A DNA stretch of 64,000 nt from Verrucosispora sp. NA02020 (GTDB taxonomy: Bacteria > Actinomycetota > Actinomycetes > Mycobacteriales > Micromonosporaceae). The position numbers and the translations under genes were made by a program. Where the stretch lies: NCBI RefSeq assembly GCF_013364215.1, contig NZ_CP054923.1, forward strand, positions 5,332,001 to 5,396,000, given 5' to 3'. Shown one piece after another: positions 44,073 to 52,547 of the stretch (positions within the stretch are counted from its first letter, which is position 1; each line of letters starts with the position of its first letter). Below the pieces are notes generated by a model. It did not search any database, was not told where the DNA came from, and saw nothing but the letters and a program-made list of their open reading frames with translations.

Positions 44073-45052
44073 GCTCGGGCCCTCCCCAGCGACTCGCCCA
44101 GAATGCCGGTCGGGCGGAACATCAGCACGATGACCAGCACCACGAAGGCGATGACGTCCTCCCAGTTGGACGCGAAGATGGTGGCGCCGTAGACCTCGAC
44201 GATGCCGAGGAACAGCCCACCCAGTAACGCGCCGCGTAGGTTACCGATGCCGCCGAGAACGGCTGCGGTGAACGCCTTGAGGCCGAGCACGAAACCGATG
44301 CTGTTCTGCGTGAAGCCGAAACGCATGCCCCACAACAGCGCCGCCGCGCCCGCCATGATGCCACCGAGCACGAAGATCAGCATGATCACGCGCTCCTGGT
44401 TGACGCCCATCAGGGCCGCCGTCTCCGGGTTCTGCGCCACCGCCCGCACACCCCGGCCGTACCGGGTGCGGTTGATGAACCAGTCGAGCACCGCCATCAT
44501 CGCCACGGCGGACACGATCACGATCAACTGAACATTGTTGATCTCCGTGTTGCCGATCGTGAAGAGCGTCTTCTGCTCGATGATCGTCGGCATGCCGAGG
44601 ATGATCCGGCCCCGGCCGAACATGGACGGCACCAGGTCGCCCAGCAGCTTCGGCAGCACCAGGCCGAAGACCTCCACCAGTACCAACGACAGACCGATCG
44701 CGGTGATCAGGAAGATGAGGGGCGGCGCGTTCTTGCGCCGCAACGGTCGGTACGCGACCCGTTCGATCGCCAGAGCCGTACCGCCGGAGGCTATCGCCGC
44801 GACTATCAGGCCGAGTACCAGGAAGAGCACCGCCTGGCCGAGCGGCGGGTTGTTCTCCACCCCGAGTGCGGTCCAGAGGCCGAGCACCGCGAAGGTACCG
44901 ACCATGAAGACCTCGGAGTGAGCAAAGTTGATCAGGCGCAGGACGCCGTACACCAGGGTGTAGCCGAGAGCGATCAGGGCATAGATCGCCCCCTTGGACA
45001 ACCCGTCGACGGTGTGCTGACCGATGTGGCTGAAGAGGTCCGCGAAATTCAC
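44069..45052 (-). CDS. livH: Branched-chain amino-acid ABC transporter permease LivH
   Basis: 327 residues from GTG 45052. This start is chosen because AAGGAG lies 6 bases upstream; the ATG at 45067 would place that site within the coding region. Eight or so membrane helices; signature parts are GAIYALIALGYTLVYGVLRLINFAHSEVFMVG, ERVAYRPLRRKNAPPLIFLITAIG and the loop INRTRYGRGVRAVAQNPETAALMGVN. It forms the channel with LivM. Confidence 0.95.
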   Translation of the reverse strand: MNFADLFSHIGQHTVDGLSKGAIYALIALGYTLVYGVLRLINFAHSEVFMVGTFAVLGLWTALGVENNPPLGQAVLFLVLGLIVAAIASGGTALAIERVAYRPLRRKNAPPLIFLITAIGLSLVLVEVFGLVLPKLLGDLVPSMFGRGRIILGMPTIIEQKTLFTIGNTEINNVQLIVIVSAVAMMAVLDWFINRTRYGRGVRAVAQNPETAALMGVNQERVIMLIFVLGGIMAGAAALLWGMRFGFTQNSIGFVLGLKAFTAAVLGGIGNLRGALLGGLFLGIVEVYGATIFASNWEDVIAFVVLVIVLMFRPTGILGESLGRARA

Positions 45053-45070
45053 CAGGTCTCCTTGCATCGA

Positions 45071-45099
45071 GTGCGGCCGGGGGATCACCCCGGCCGCAC
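45071..45099 (-). terminator. Intra-operon hairpin between livJ and livH
   Basis: Perfect 12-bp stem GTGCGGCCGGGG (45071-45082) and CCCCGGCCGCAC (45088-45099), 5-base loop. It lies between the livJ stop and the livH start, so it probably acts as a partial terminator or mRNA 3' stabiliser that favours the binding protein. Confidence 0.7.
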
Positions 45100-45113
45100 C
45101 CCGATACTGTTCG

Positions 45114-46265
45114 TCAGCTGAGCTTGAGCTCCTGCAGCGGAGAGATCTCCGTGCCCTTGATCTGGTAGGCCCAGATGACGACCCTCGACGGGTCCACGTC
45201 GCCGTTGGCGTCGAACTTGATGTACTTCGACACGCCCTGCTTGTCGTAGTTCTTCACGAACTCCAGGATCTCGGCACGGGACTTCTTGCCGTCCTTGAAG
45301 GCGTCGATGAAGATCTGCGCGGCGTCGAAGCCCTCAGCACCGTACGAACCCGGCAGCTGGCCGTACTCGGCCTGGTAGTCGGCGGTGAAGGTGCCACCGG
45401 CCTTGTCCGGCGGGAGGCACGGGCAGGTGATGATGGAGCCGTCGGCGCCACCGGACGCACCGGCCGGGAAGGCCGGGTCGTAGAGACCGTCCGGACCGAT
45501 GAACTTCGCCTGCACACCGGCGGCACGCATCTGGCGGACCAGCGGCGCGGCCTCACGGGTGTAGCCACCGTAGAAGACGAAGTCGGCGTTCGCCGCCTTG
45601 ATCTTGGAGATCGTCGCCTCGAACTGCGACTGCCGCTCCTGGATCTTGTCGCTCGCCGCGACCGTGGCGCCCAGGTTCTTGGTCAGCTCGGCGGTGATAC
45701 CGGCACCGTAGGCGCTGGCGTCGTCGATCAGGAAGACGCGCTGCGCGTTCTCGCCCTTGAGGTAGGTCGCCACGGCGCCCGCCTGGGTGCCGTCGTTGCC
45801 GACCACCCGGTAGAAGGACTTGTTGCCCTTCTGGGTCAGGTCGGTCCGGGTCGCCGACGGGGCGACCATCACGAGACCGGCGGCCTCGTAGACCGGCATG
45901 GTGGCGTCCGACTCACCGGAGAAGTGACCACCGATGACACCGAGGAACGAGGTGTCACCCGCGACCTGGTTCGCGACCGGAGTGGCCTGCGCCGGGTCAC
46001 CCTGGGTGTCGAACTCGACCATCTCGACCTTGCAGTCGGCGTTCGCCTCGTTGTGCTGCTTGATCGCAAGCTTCGCGGCGTTCAGCGACGGCAGCACCAG
46101 ACCCGCGTTGTCACCGGTGAACGCACCGAAGATGGCGATCTTGCCACCGCAGTCACCGGACGCGGTGTTGTCGCCGCTACCACCGGCGTCCTGACACCCG
46201 GCGGCGGCGACCAGCACCGCGGCGAGCGCGGCAGTACCCAGCGCCCTTGAATAGCTTCGCCTCAC
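45114..46265 (-). CDS. livJ: Branched-chain amino-acid ABC transporter, substrate-binding lipoprotein
   Basis: 383 residues from GTG 46265, with GGAGG 13 bases before. Lipoprotein signal peptide RRSYSRALGTAALAAVLVAAAGC with Cys24 as lipid anchor. The mature part is a type I periplasmic-binding fold: KIAIFGAFTGDNAGLVLPSLNAAKLAIKQHN, VIGGHFSGESDATMPVYEAAGLVMVAPSAT, FYGGYTREAAPLVRQMRAAG and SYGAEGFDAAQIFIDAF. It delivers leucine-type amino acids or related compounds to LivHM; the ligand cannot be read from sequence. First gene of the operon. Confidence 0.95.
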   Translation of the reverse strand: MRRSYSRALGTAALAAVLVAAAGCQDAGGSGDNTASGDCGGKIAIFGAFTGDNAGLVLPSLNAAKLAIKQHNEANADCKVEMVEFDTQGDPAQATPVANQVAGDTSFLGVIGGHFSGESDATMPVYEAAGLVMVAPSATRTDLTQKGNKSFYRVVGNDGTQAGAVATYLKGENAQRVFLIDDASAYGAGITAELTKNLGATVAASDKIQERQSQFEATISKIKAANADFVFYGGYTREAAPLVRQMRAAGVQAKFIGPDGLYDPAFPAGASGGADGSIITCPCLPPDKAGGTFTADYQAEYGQLPGSYGAEGFDAAQIFIDAFKDGKKSRAEILEFVKNYDKQGVSKYIKFDANGDVDPSRVVIWAYQIKGTEISPLQELKLS

Positions 46266-46629
46266 GGCTTCCTGACCTCCTCCAGAAGCAGGTGGGCACC
46301 GGGACCCGGCGGGGCGGCGACAAGGTGTGGCCCGTCCACCGCACACCGGGCAGGGACGCCCCCTGCATTACGGCTCGTGCTGGCGGAGCGTACCCACACT
46401 CATTCGGCCAAGGAAGAGGTCGGAGCGGGGTCTGCGAAACCGTTACGAAGAGAGGCGTCAACCCTGCCACTCCCGTAACAGGTCAATCCGCTGACCGGTC
46501 GTTAGCCGATACCTGTCCGCCAGTTGGAACGCCCCGGAACACCGCCGACACGCCCGGACAGACATGCCGTAGGGCGCCCACGTGAAGATCAGGTTTCCGC
46601 TCCGAAAACCACCGGGAGTAACGGCCGCC
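46266..46629. other. 364-base region upstream of livJ, no gene seen
   Basis: It should hold the liv promoter on the minus strand. A weak 6-bp hairpin GCAGGG (46350-46355) with CCCTGC (46361-46366) lies in the leader. I found no convincing -35/-10 pair and no Lrp-type box. Confidence 0.4.
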
Positions 46630-47856
46630 TCACTCCGAAGGCGGGTCGAGCCGCCCCACCCACACCGAGGTCTGCGCCCCGTCGTCGACCGCCAACCACC
46701 ACCGCCCACCCTCGGCCGACAGGGCCACCGCCCGCGCCGCCCCGACCGGCGCCGCCACCGGCAACTCCACCGACCGCCACCTGTCGCCCCGGTCACCGGA
46801 GAGCCAACCGCCGTACCGCTCGCCGTCGGAGACCACCGCCAGCACCTGCCCGGCGGACACCGCCACCCCACCGACCGACGGCACCCCGCCGTCCACCTGG
46901 CCGAACCCGCCCGCCGCCGTCCACCCGGCCGCGTCCTGACGCCACGCGCCGAACGCCCGCCCGCGCAGCCCCACTCCCAGCGGCACCCCGTCCACCAGGA
47001 CCACCCGCTGCATCTCCTCGTACTCCTGGCCGCCCGGCAGGACCGTCCGTCGCCAGGTACGCCCGTCCGAGGAGGTCCACGCCGCCGGATCCCGGTCGAT
47101 CCGCCCCGGCGCCAGCAGCCCACCCACCGCCAACCAGCCGGACGGCCCGGCCACCGCGTCGAACGCCCAGGTCACGCCCTGGCCGTCACTGGCCAGCTCC
47201 GGTGCGCCCTCGACGATCGCGAACTCCGCCGCGTCCGGCGACACCCACGCCGCCGCCCCGCTGGCCCGGTTCCCGACGATCAACCACCCGTCCGGGCCGC
47301 CGGTCAGCCGGGACACGGTGACCGCCTTCGGGCCCCCGTACAGCTCGAACGAGGCCGCCACCTCGACCAGCGTGCCGTCCCCACGCTGCCACCAGGTGCT
47401 CACCCGGGGATTGCCGTGCGCACCGCCGACCTTGCCGCCGACCGCGGCGACCGCGCCGTCCCGACAGCCGACCGAGAACAGCACGCTCTGCCGCCCGTAG
47501 AACGAATCCGCGATCACCGGCACCGGCGTCCACGTCGCACCGTCCAGACTGGACCAGACCGCCGGACGGGTCGCGCCCGCCGGATCCGCCACCGCCCCGG
47601 CCGCATACCAGTGACCGGAACACACCGCCAGGTCCCGCACCAGGACCCGGCCCGACTCCGACGGACTCGGCAACTCCACCCGCTCCCAGCGCAGCCGCGC
47701 CGGCTCCGGACCGGCGTCGTCCCGCTGCGGTGCCGGGCACCCCGCCAGCGTCACCGCCAGCAGGCCACACACCACCAGGAACAACCGCCGAACCCGGGAC
47801 ACGCCCACCCGAGGCGACCCGGATCGCCGCGTCAGCGTGGAACGCCGGGAACCCAT
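46630..47856 (-). CDS. Lipoprotein with beta-propeller-like repeats
   Basis: 408 residues from ATG 47856; a GTG at 47802 would give a more usual signal peptide. The lipobox VTLAGC has Cys40. The mature part shows repeating Trp/Asp units such as RPAVWSSLDGATWTPVPV, PAAWTSSDGRTWRRTVLP and GGWLSGDRGDRWRSVELP, spaced about 50-60 residues, which resemble Asp-box (sialidase/BNR-like) blades. No catalytic set of a sialidase is visible. It may bind a surface ligand. Located between the liv operon and pdtaR, same strand. Confidence 0.75.
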   Translation of the reverse strand: MGSRRSTLTRRSGSPRVGVSRVRRLFLVVCGLLAVTLAGCPAPQRDDAGPEPARLRWERVELPSPSESGRVLVRDLAVCSGHWYAAGAVADPAGATRPAVWSSLDGATWTPVPVIADSFYGRQSVLFSVGCRDGAVAAVGGKVGGAHGNPRVSTWWQRGDGTLVEVAASFELYGGPKAVTVSRLTGGPDGWLIVGNRASGAAAWVSPDAAEFAIVEGAPELASDGQGVTWAFDAVAGPSGWLAVGGLLAPGRIDRDPAAWTSSDGRTWRRTVLPGGQEYEEMQRVVLVDGVPLGVGLRGRAFGAWRQDAAGWTAAGGFGQVDGGVPSVGGVAVSAGQVLAVVSDGERYGGWLSGDRGDRWRSVELPVAAPVGAARAVALSAEGGRWWLAVDDGAQTSVWVGRLDPPSE

Positions 47857-47911
47857 GCCGCCAGATGCTAACGGCCACCCGGTCCCGCGACTGCCCCGCG
47901 ACGGCGGGCGG

Positions 47912-48535
47912 TCAGGGGGCCGGCCGGGTGACCTCGCCGCCACCGGCGGTCTCGGCGAGGATCCGCTCGGAGACCTCCTTCATGGTCATCCGGTGGTCCA
48001 TCGCCGTGCGCTGGATCCACTTGAACGCCTGCGGCTCGGTCATGTTGTAGGTGGTCATCAACGCGCCCTTGGCCCGCTCGACGGTCTTGCGGACCTCCAG
48101 CCGGTCGTTGAGCCCGGCGACCTCGGCCTCCAGCGCGGCGATCTCCGAGTAACGGGAGAGGGCGATCTCCACCGCCGGCACCAGGTCGGACTTCTGGAAC
48201 GGCTTGACCAGGTACGCCATCGCGCCGGCCGCCCGGGCGCGCTCGACCAGGTCACGCTGGCTGAACGCGGTCAGGATGATCACCGGGGCGATCCGGGCGC
48301 CCGCGATCCGCTCGGCGGCGGCCAGTCCGTCCATGATCGGCATCTTGATGTCGAGAATGACCAGATCGGGCTTCAACTCCTCGGCCAGGCGTACGGCGGT
48401 CTCGCCGTCACCGGCCTCCCCGACCACCTCGTAGCCTTCCTCGGCCAACATCTCGGCCAGGTCCAGTCGGATCAGCGCCTCGTCCTCGGCGATCAGTACC
48501 CGCCTGCGCGCGGCATCCGTCTGCGTCTCGGCCAC
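47912..48535 (-). CDS. pdtaR: ANTAR-domain response regulator PdtaR
   Basis: 207 residues, GTG start with GGGAG upstream. Receiver domain 10-125 with Asp18 in the acidic pocket and phospho-acceptor Asp62 (LDIKMPIMDG) and Lys near 111 (VKPFQKSD). The ANTAR RNA-binding domain is about 128-190: LEAEVAGLNDRLEVRKTVERAKGALMTTYNMTEPQAFKWIQRTAMDHRMTMKEVSERIL. It matches Rv1626 in length and domain order and in position near polA. When phosphorylated, such proteins bind paired RNA hairpins to prevent termination. The partner kinase PdtaS is not in the window. Confidence 0.95.
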   Translation of the reverse strand: MAETQTDAARRRVLIAEDEALIRLDLAEMLAEEGYEVVGEAGDGETAVRLAEELKPDLVILDIKMPIMDGLAAAERIAGARIAPVIILTAFSQRDLVERARAAGAMAYLVKPFQKSDLVPAVEIALSRYSEIAALEAEVAGLNDRLEVRKTVERAKGALMTTYNMTEPQAFKWIQRTAMDHRMTMKEVSERILAETAGGGEVTRPAP

Positions 48536-48560
48536 GAGCCACTCCCACCCAGTCTGTGCC

Positions 48561-48584
48561 CGACACCCGCGGTACCGGGTGTCG
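48561..48584 (-). other. Hexaloop hairpin in the pdtaR leader
   Basis: Perfect 9-bp stem CGACACCCG (48561-48569) and CGGGTGTCG (48576-48584) with a six-base loop, 26 bases upstream of the pdtaR start. ANTAR proteins recognise hexaloop hairpins, but the loop here (GUACCG on the transcript) lacks the A1/G4 bases of the known motif, and only one hairpin is seen. Confidence 0.4.
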
Positions 48585-48641
48585 CCGCTCCTAGCGTAGT
48601 GGGTAACCTATGGGCCGACGCGACAGGCGTTGAGCGCATAC

Positions 48642-48718
48642 GTCCCCGTATTCCAATTGGCAGAGAAACGGAGCTCAAACCTCCGACAGTGTGGGTTCGA
48701 GTCCCACCGGGGACACCA
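48642..48718 (+). tRNA. Class I tRNA with CAA (Leu-type) anticodon, atypical
   Basis: Acceptor stem GTCCCCG with CGGGGAC (7 bp perfect), anticodon stem CGGAG/CTCCG with loop CTCAAAC, hence anticodon CAA, T-arm GTGGG-TTCGAGT-CCCAC, discriminator A and an encoded CCA. The D-loop AATTGGCAG has the GG pair, but the D-stem is weak: TTCC against AGAA leaves one mismatch. The variable loop is only 5 bases (ACAGT), while tRNA-Leu normally has a long variable arm. It is thus not a standard tRNA-Leu. It may be functional with unusual identity, or a decayed gene. It lies directly before the LAGLIDADG gene. Confidence 0.75.
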
Positions 48719-48750
48719 GAAGTGTCGCACGGGCGTTCGAGAATGCCCCG

Positions 48751-49497
48751 GTGCACCCACCCGATCTGCGCCTACGCGCGTTGCGGCTGCACCGTGACGG
48801 CGCGACCGTCGCGGAAGTCGCCCGCGCTGTCGGGGTTCCCTACCCCACCGTCCGCCACTGGTGCCGGGTCCAGCCGGAGCCGAGGCAACCGAGCACCGCG
48901 GCGCGCTGTTTCCGGTGTCGCGACGTCCAGAATCCGACAGACCTCGGCCAGTACGCGTACCTGCTCGGTCTCTATCTCGGTGACGGCCACCTGGTCACCG
49001 CCGCCCGGGTGCCGGTGCTCCGGATCGCCTGCACCGAGACCTGGCCGGGGCTGGTCGACGCGTGCGAGACCGCCATGAGAGACGTCCTCGCCTCCTCGGT
49101 GCAACGCGTCCCGTCCGCCGGCTGCGTCAGCGTGCAGAGCTACGGCACCCACTGGCCGTGCCTGTTGCCGCAGCACGGTCCGGGGCCCAAGCACCGTCGG
49201 CCGATCGTGCTGGCGGCCTGGCAACGGACGATCGTGCGAGCCCACGCCGGCAGCTTCCTGCGCGGCCTGTTCCACTCCGACGGCTGCCGGTTCGCCAACC
49301 GGGTCACGGTGCGGGGCCGGACGTACGTCTATCCGCGCTACATGTTCGTCAACGAGTCGGCCGACATCATGGGGTTGTGCCAGTGGGCGCTGGACCTGCT
49401 CGGGGTGGCCTGGCGGATGAACCGCCGCAACAGTCTCTCCGTCGCGCGCCGGGAGGCGGTCGCCGTGCTGGACCGCCACGTCGGGCCGAAGTCCTGA
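48751..49497 (+). CDS. HTH plus LAGLIDADG-domain protein (homing-endonuclease-like)
   Basis: 248 residues from GTG 48751; the frame is open back into the T-arm of the tRNA. N-terminal HTH at about 3-40 (DLRLRALRLHRDGATVAEVARAVGVPYPTVRHW), a Cys pair CFRC (53-56), then LAGLIDADG motif 1 LLGLYLGDGH (71-80, acidic Asp78) and motif 2 FLRGLFHSDG (169-178, Asp177). Both acidic residues needed for DNA cleavage are kept, so nuclease activity is possible. The gene is not inserted in an intron or intein. Its closeness to an odd tRNA gene suggests a functional link to tRNA or a domesticated homing enzyme. Confidence 0.8.
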   Translation: MHPPDLRLRALRLHRDGATVAEVARAVGVPYPTVRHWCRVQPEPRQPSTAARCFRCRDVQNPTDLGQYAYLLGLYLGDGHLVTAARVPVLRIACTETWPGLVDACETAMRDVLASSVQRVPSAGCVSVQSYGTHWPCLLPQHGPGPKHRRPIVLAAWQRTIVRAHAGSFLRGLFHSDGCRFANRVTVRGRTYVYPRYMFVNESADIMGLCQWALDLLGVAWRMNRRNSLSVARREAVAVLDRHVGPKS

Positions 49498-49512
49498 CCG
49501 CGCCCCGACGGG

Positions 49513-50670
49513 TCAGGCGGCGGCGAGCGCCTGGGCCAGGTCGACGCGCAGGTCCTCGGGGTCCTCCAGGCCGACCGAGAGCCGCAGCAGGCCGCCGTCG
49601 GGTTTCGCGTCTCCGTCGACCGGGCGGTGGGTCAGCGACGTGGGGTGCTGGATCAGGGTGTCGACGCCGCCGAGCGAGACCGCGTGGGTGATCAGCCGGC
49701 AGGCGCCGGCGACCGCCGCCGCGGCGGATGCGCCGCCGCGTACCCGGAAGGCGAGCAGGCTGCCGGGGCCGGCGAGTTGGCGGCCGATGAGCCCGGCGGG
49801 GTCGTCGATTCCGGGGTGGTGCACGCGCTCGACGGCGGGGTGGTCGGCGAGCCAGGCGACGATTTTCTCCGCGCCGGCCTGTTGGGCGCGGACCCGCAGC
49901 GGCAGTGTCTGCAGGCCCCGGTGCAGCAGGTACGCGCCGAGCGGGTGCAGGACCGCGCCGGTGAGCGCGCGGACCTGGCGCAGCCGGGCGGCCCACCGGG
50001 GGTCGCAGGCGACGACTCCGGCGAGGACGTCGCCGTGTCCGCCGATGCTCTTGGTGGCGCTGTGCAGGACGAGCGCGGCGCCGTGGCGGGCGGGTTGTTG
50101 GAGGACCGGGGTGGCGACGGTGTTGTCGATCAGCAGCGGCACGTCGCCGGCGGCGTCGGCGAGGGCGCGGATGTCGACGAGGTCGAGGGTGGGGTTGGCG
50201 GGGGTCTCGGCGACGACCAGGGCGGTGTCGGGGCGTACGGCGGCGGCGACCTCGTCGGGGCGGGCCCAGGTGACGTCGGTGCCGAGCAGGCCGGTGGCGA
50301 GCACGTGGTCGGTGCCGCCGTAGAGCGGGCGGACGGCGACCAGGTGTCGTTTCCCGTCGCGGGTGGCGGCGAGCAGTGCGGCGGTGAGTGCGGCCATGCC
50401 GCTGGCGAAGGCGACGGAGTCGGTGGTGCCTTCGAGTTCGGCGAGAGCGGTCTCGAAACGGGCCACGGTGGGGTTCCAGAGCCGCTGGTAGACGGCGCTG
50501 GTGCCGGGTGGCGGGGTGCCGCCGGTGGCGAGGAGTTCGTACGCGTCGCCGCCGTCGTGGACCGAGGGCAGCGGGTTGGTGGTGGAGAGGTCGATCGGGG
50601 GCACGTGGACGCCCAGCGCGGCGAGGTCGTCGCGGCCGGCGTGCACGGCTCGGGTGTCCACGGTCGTCAT
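49513..50670 (-). CDS. Trans-sulfuration PLP enzyme (cystathionine/methionine lyase family)
   Basis: 385 residues. The Cys/Met metabolism PLP domain is clear: [65 protein letters not shown] and Lys207 in [17 protein letters not shown] as the PLP anchor; the C-terminal [17 protein letters not shown] is usual. Whether it is cystathionine gamma-lyase, gamma-synthase or methionine gamma-lyase cannot be decided; divergence from an Lrp/AsnC regulator fits degradation of a sulfur amino acid. Confidence 0.9.
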   Translation of the reverse strand: MTTVDTRAVHAGRDDLAALGVHVPPIDLSTTNPLPSVHDGGDAYELLATGGTPPPGTSAVYQRLWNPTVARFETALAELEGTTDSVAFASGMAALTAALLAATRDGKRHLVAVRPLYGGTDHVLATGLLGTDVTWARPDEVAAAVRPDTALVVAETPANPTLDLVDIRALADAAGDVPLLIDNTVATPVLQQPARHGAALVLHSATKSIGGHGDVLAGVVACDPRWAARLRQVRALTGAVLHPLGAYLLHRGLQTLPLRVRAQQAGAEKIVAWLADHPAVERVHHPGIDDPAGLIGRQLAGPGSLLAFRVRGGASAAAAVAGACRLITHAVSLGGVDTLIQHPTSLTHRPVDGDAKPDGGLLRLSVGLEDPEDLRVDLAQALAAA

Positions 50671-50683
50671 GGCGGCAAGGATC

Positions 50684-50756
50684 GAACATCTCGTGCCGAG
50701 AGGGCAACACTTCCGAAGATCATTCGCTGTTGACCCTATCCGCAGTGAGGATGTTC
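50684..50756. promoter_or_regulatory. Lrp-type boxes in the lyase/Lrp divergent region
   Basis: Three related elements: GAACATC (50684-50690), CGAAGATCATTCG (50714-50726) and GATGTTC (50750-50756, the inverse of the first). A TTGACC at 50730-50735 could be a -35 box for the Lrp gene. The spacing suits a wrapped Lrp oligomer. Confidence 0.5.
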
Positions 50757-50772
50757 GGTGGAGGATGGCTTC

Positions 50773-51252
50773 ATGCCCCTCGTTCCGAACGATGTGCGGC
50801 CGTTCGCGGCCCTGGACGACACCGATCGCGCGATCCTGACCGAGCTTGCCGCCGACGGGCGATTGCCGAACAACGCGCTGGCCGAGCGGGTGGGGGTGGC
50901 GCCGTCGACGTGTCTGGCGCGGACCCGGGCGTTGCGGGAGTGCGGGGCGATCCGGGGTTTCCACGCCGAGGTGGACCCGGCGGCGGTGGGGTTGCCGTTG
51001 CAGGCGCTGGTGTCGGTGCGGTTGACCGAGCACGCGCGGGCGGCGGTGGACGCGTTCCGGACGCGTTCGGTCCGGTTGCCGGGGGTGGTGTCGGTGTTCC
51101 ACGTGGCCGGGGCGGAGGACTACGTGTTGCACGTGCGGGCGGCGTCGGCGGAGGCGCTGCGGGACTTCGTCCTCGACTACCTGGCCGTGGATCCGGCCGT
51201 GCAGCACAGCCAGACCAGCCTGATCTTCGAGCAGGCGCGCGGGATGGGCTGA
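50773..51252 (+). CDS. Lrp/AsnC-family transcriptional regulator
   Basis: 159 residues; ATG 50773 is chosen because GGAGG lies 8 bases before it, inside a longer GTG-started reading. HTH at about 16-58 ([46 protein letters not shown]) and the RAM ligand-binding domain ([45 protein letters not shown]). It is divergent from the trans-sulfuration enzyme, which it probably controls in response to a sulfur amino acid. Confidence 0.93.
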   Translation: MPLVPNDVRPFAALDDTDRAILTELAADGRLPNNALAERVGVAPSTCLARTRALRECGAIRGFHAEVDPAAVGLPLQALVSVRLTEHARAAVDAFRTRSVRLPGVVSVFHVAGAEDYVLHVRAASAEALRDFVLDYLAVDPAVQHSQTSLIFEQARGMG

Positions 51253-51281
51253 TTCACGTCGGCCGCCGGTGGGGAACAAAT

Positions 51282-52313
51282 GTGGCATCCGCCGGGTTGG
51301 CCAGCCGTGTGATCGACGTACCGTTGTCTGTCCTTGACCTGGCCCCTGTCGCGGCCGGCGGCTCCGCGACCGAGGCGTTGCGGCACACCACCGAGTTGGC
51401 CCGGCGCACCGACGAGTGGGGCTACCGCCGATTCTGGGTGGCCGAGCACCACAACATGCCGGCCATCGCGTCGTCGGCGCCGGCGGTGCTGCTCGCGCAC
51501 CTGGCCGCGCACACCGAGAACATCCGTCTCGGGTCGGGCGGGGTGATGTTGCCGAACCACGCGCCGTTGGTGGTCGCGGAGCAGTTCGGCACGCTGGAGG
51601 CGTTGCATCCGGGCCGTATCGACCTGGGTATCGGTCGCGCGCCGGGCACCGACCAGGTGACCGCGTTGGCGTTGCGCCGGACGATGGAGGGGTTGTCGGC
51701 GGAGGGTTTCCCCCGGGAGCTGGCCGACCTGATGGAGTACTTCAGCGAGGACGGGTCGGGGCCGATCACGGCCACCCCGGGTCGGGGGCAGCGGCCGGCG
51801 GTGTGGTTGCTCGGGTCCAGCGGGTTCAGTGCCCGGTTGGCGGGTGCGCTGGGGTTGCCGTTCTCGTTCGCGCATCACTTCAGCGCGCAGAACACGCTGC
51901 CCGCGTTGGCGTTGTACCGGCAGAGTTTCCGCCCGTCGCAGTGGCTGGAGCGGCCGTACGCGATGGTGGCGGTGAACGCGGTCTGCGCGGAGACCGACGA
52001 GCGTGCCGAGTGGCTGTCCGGGCCGGCGGGGTTGTCGTTCCTGCGGTTGCGGTCGGGGCGGCCGGAGCCGCTCGCCACGCCGGAGGAGGCGGCGGCGTAT
52101 CCGTACACGGACCTGGAGCGGGAGTTCGTGGTGCAGCGCCGGGAGGGTCAGGCGACCGGGTCGCCGGAGACGGTGCGGCGGCAGTTGGGTGAGTTGCTGG
52201 CGCGTACCGGTGCGGACGAGTTGATGCTGACCGCGATGGTGTACGACGTGGTCGACCGGGTGCGGTCGTTCGAGCTGATCGCGACCGAGGTGGCCGGGGG
52301 CTTGCGGCGCTGA
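51282..52313 (+). CDS. Luciferase-like (LLM class) flavin monooxygenase, MsnO8-type
   Basis: 343 residues from GTG 51282 (GTG 51309 is an alternative, beginning at [14 protein letters not shown]). The pattern [63 protein letters not shown] and [42 protein letters not shown] is that of MsnO8-like LLM oxidoreductases, with the F420- or FMN-binding barrel. Substrate unknown. It follows the Lrp gene after 29 bases and may share its transcript. Confidence 0.9.
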   Translation: MASAGLASRVIDVPLSVLDLAPVAAGGSATEALRHTTELARRTDEWGYRRFWVAEHHNMPAIASSAPAVLLAHLAAHTENIRLGSGGVMLPNHAPLVVAEQFGTLEALHPGRIDLGIGRAPGTDQVTALALRRTMEGLSAEGFPRELADLMEYFSEDGSGPITATPGRGQRPAVWLLGSSGFSARLAGALGLPFSFAHHFSAQNTLPALALYRQSFRPSQWLERPYAMVAVNAVCAETDERAEWLSGPAGLSFLRLRSGRPEPLATPEEAAAYPYTDLEREFVVQRREGQATGSPETVRRQLGELLARTGADELMLTAMVYDVVDRVRSFELIATEVAGGLRR

Positions 52314-52462
52314 GGCAGTAACCCAGGTCACAGCGGTTCGGTGGGCACGAAACACGATCTTCACGACAGCGTCACCCTCGCGACGCGGAGCCCGCCTAAC
52401 TTTATTACCGGTGGTGGTACGGCACTCCCCGGTCGGGACGGGTCGGGGGTGCCGCGGTGTGG

Positions 52463-52509
52463 GGCACCGGGCTGCGGTTGTGCGGATTCCGCGATCGCGG
52501 CCCGGTGCC
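52463..52509. terminator. Hairpin between convergent genes
   Basis: GGCACCGGG (52463-52471) pairs with CCCGGTGCC (52501-52509), with a 12-base palindrome CCGCGATCGCGG at 52489-52500 inside. It can stop both the monooxygenase and the lyase transcripts. Confidence 0.5.
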
Positions 52510-52547
52510 TGTCCGTTTCTCTGCCTAGTACTGTCTCACCTTCGACG

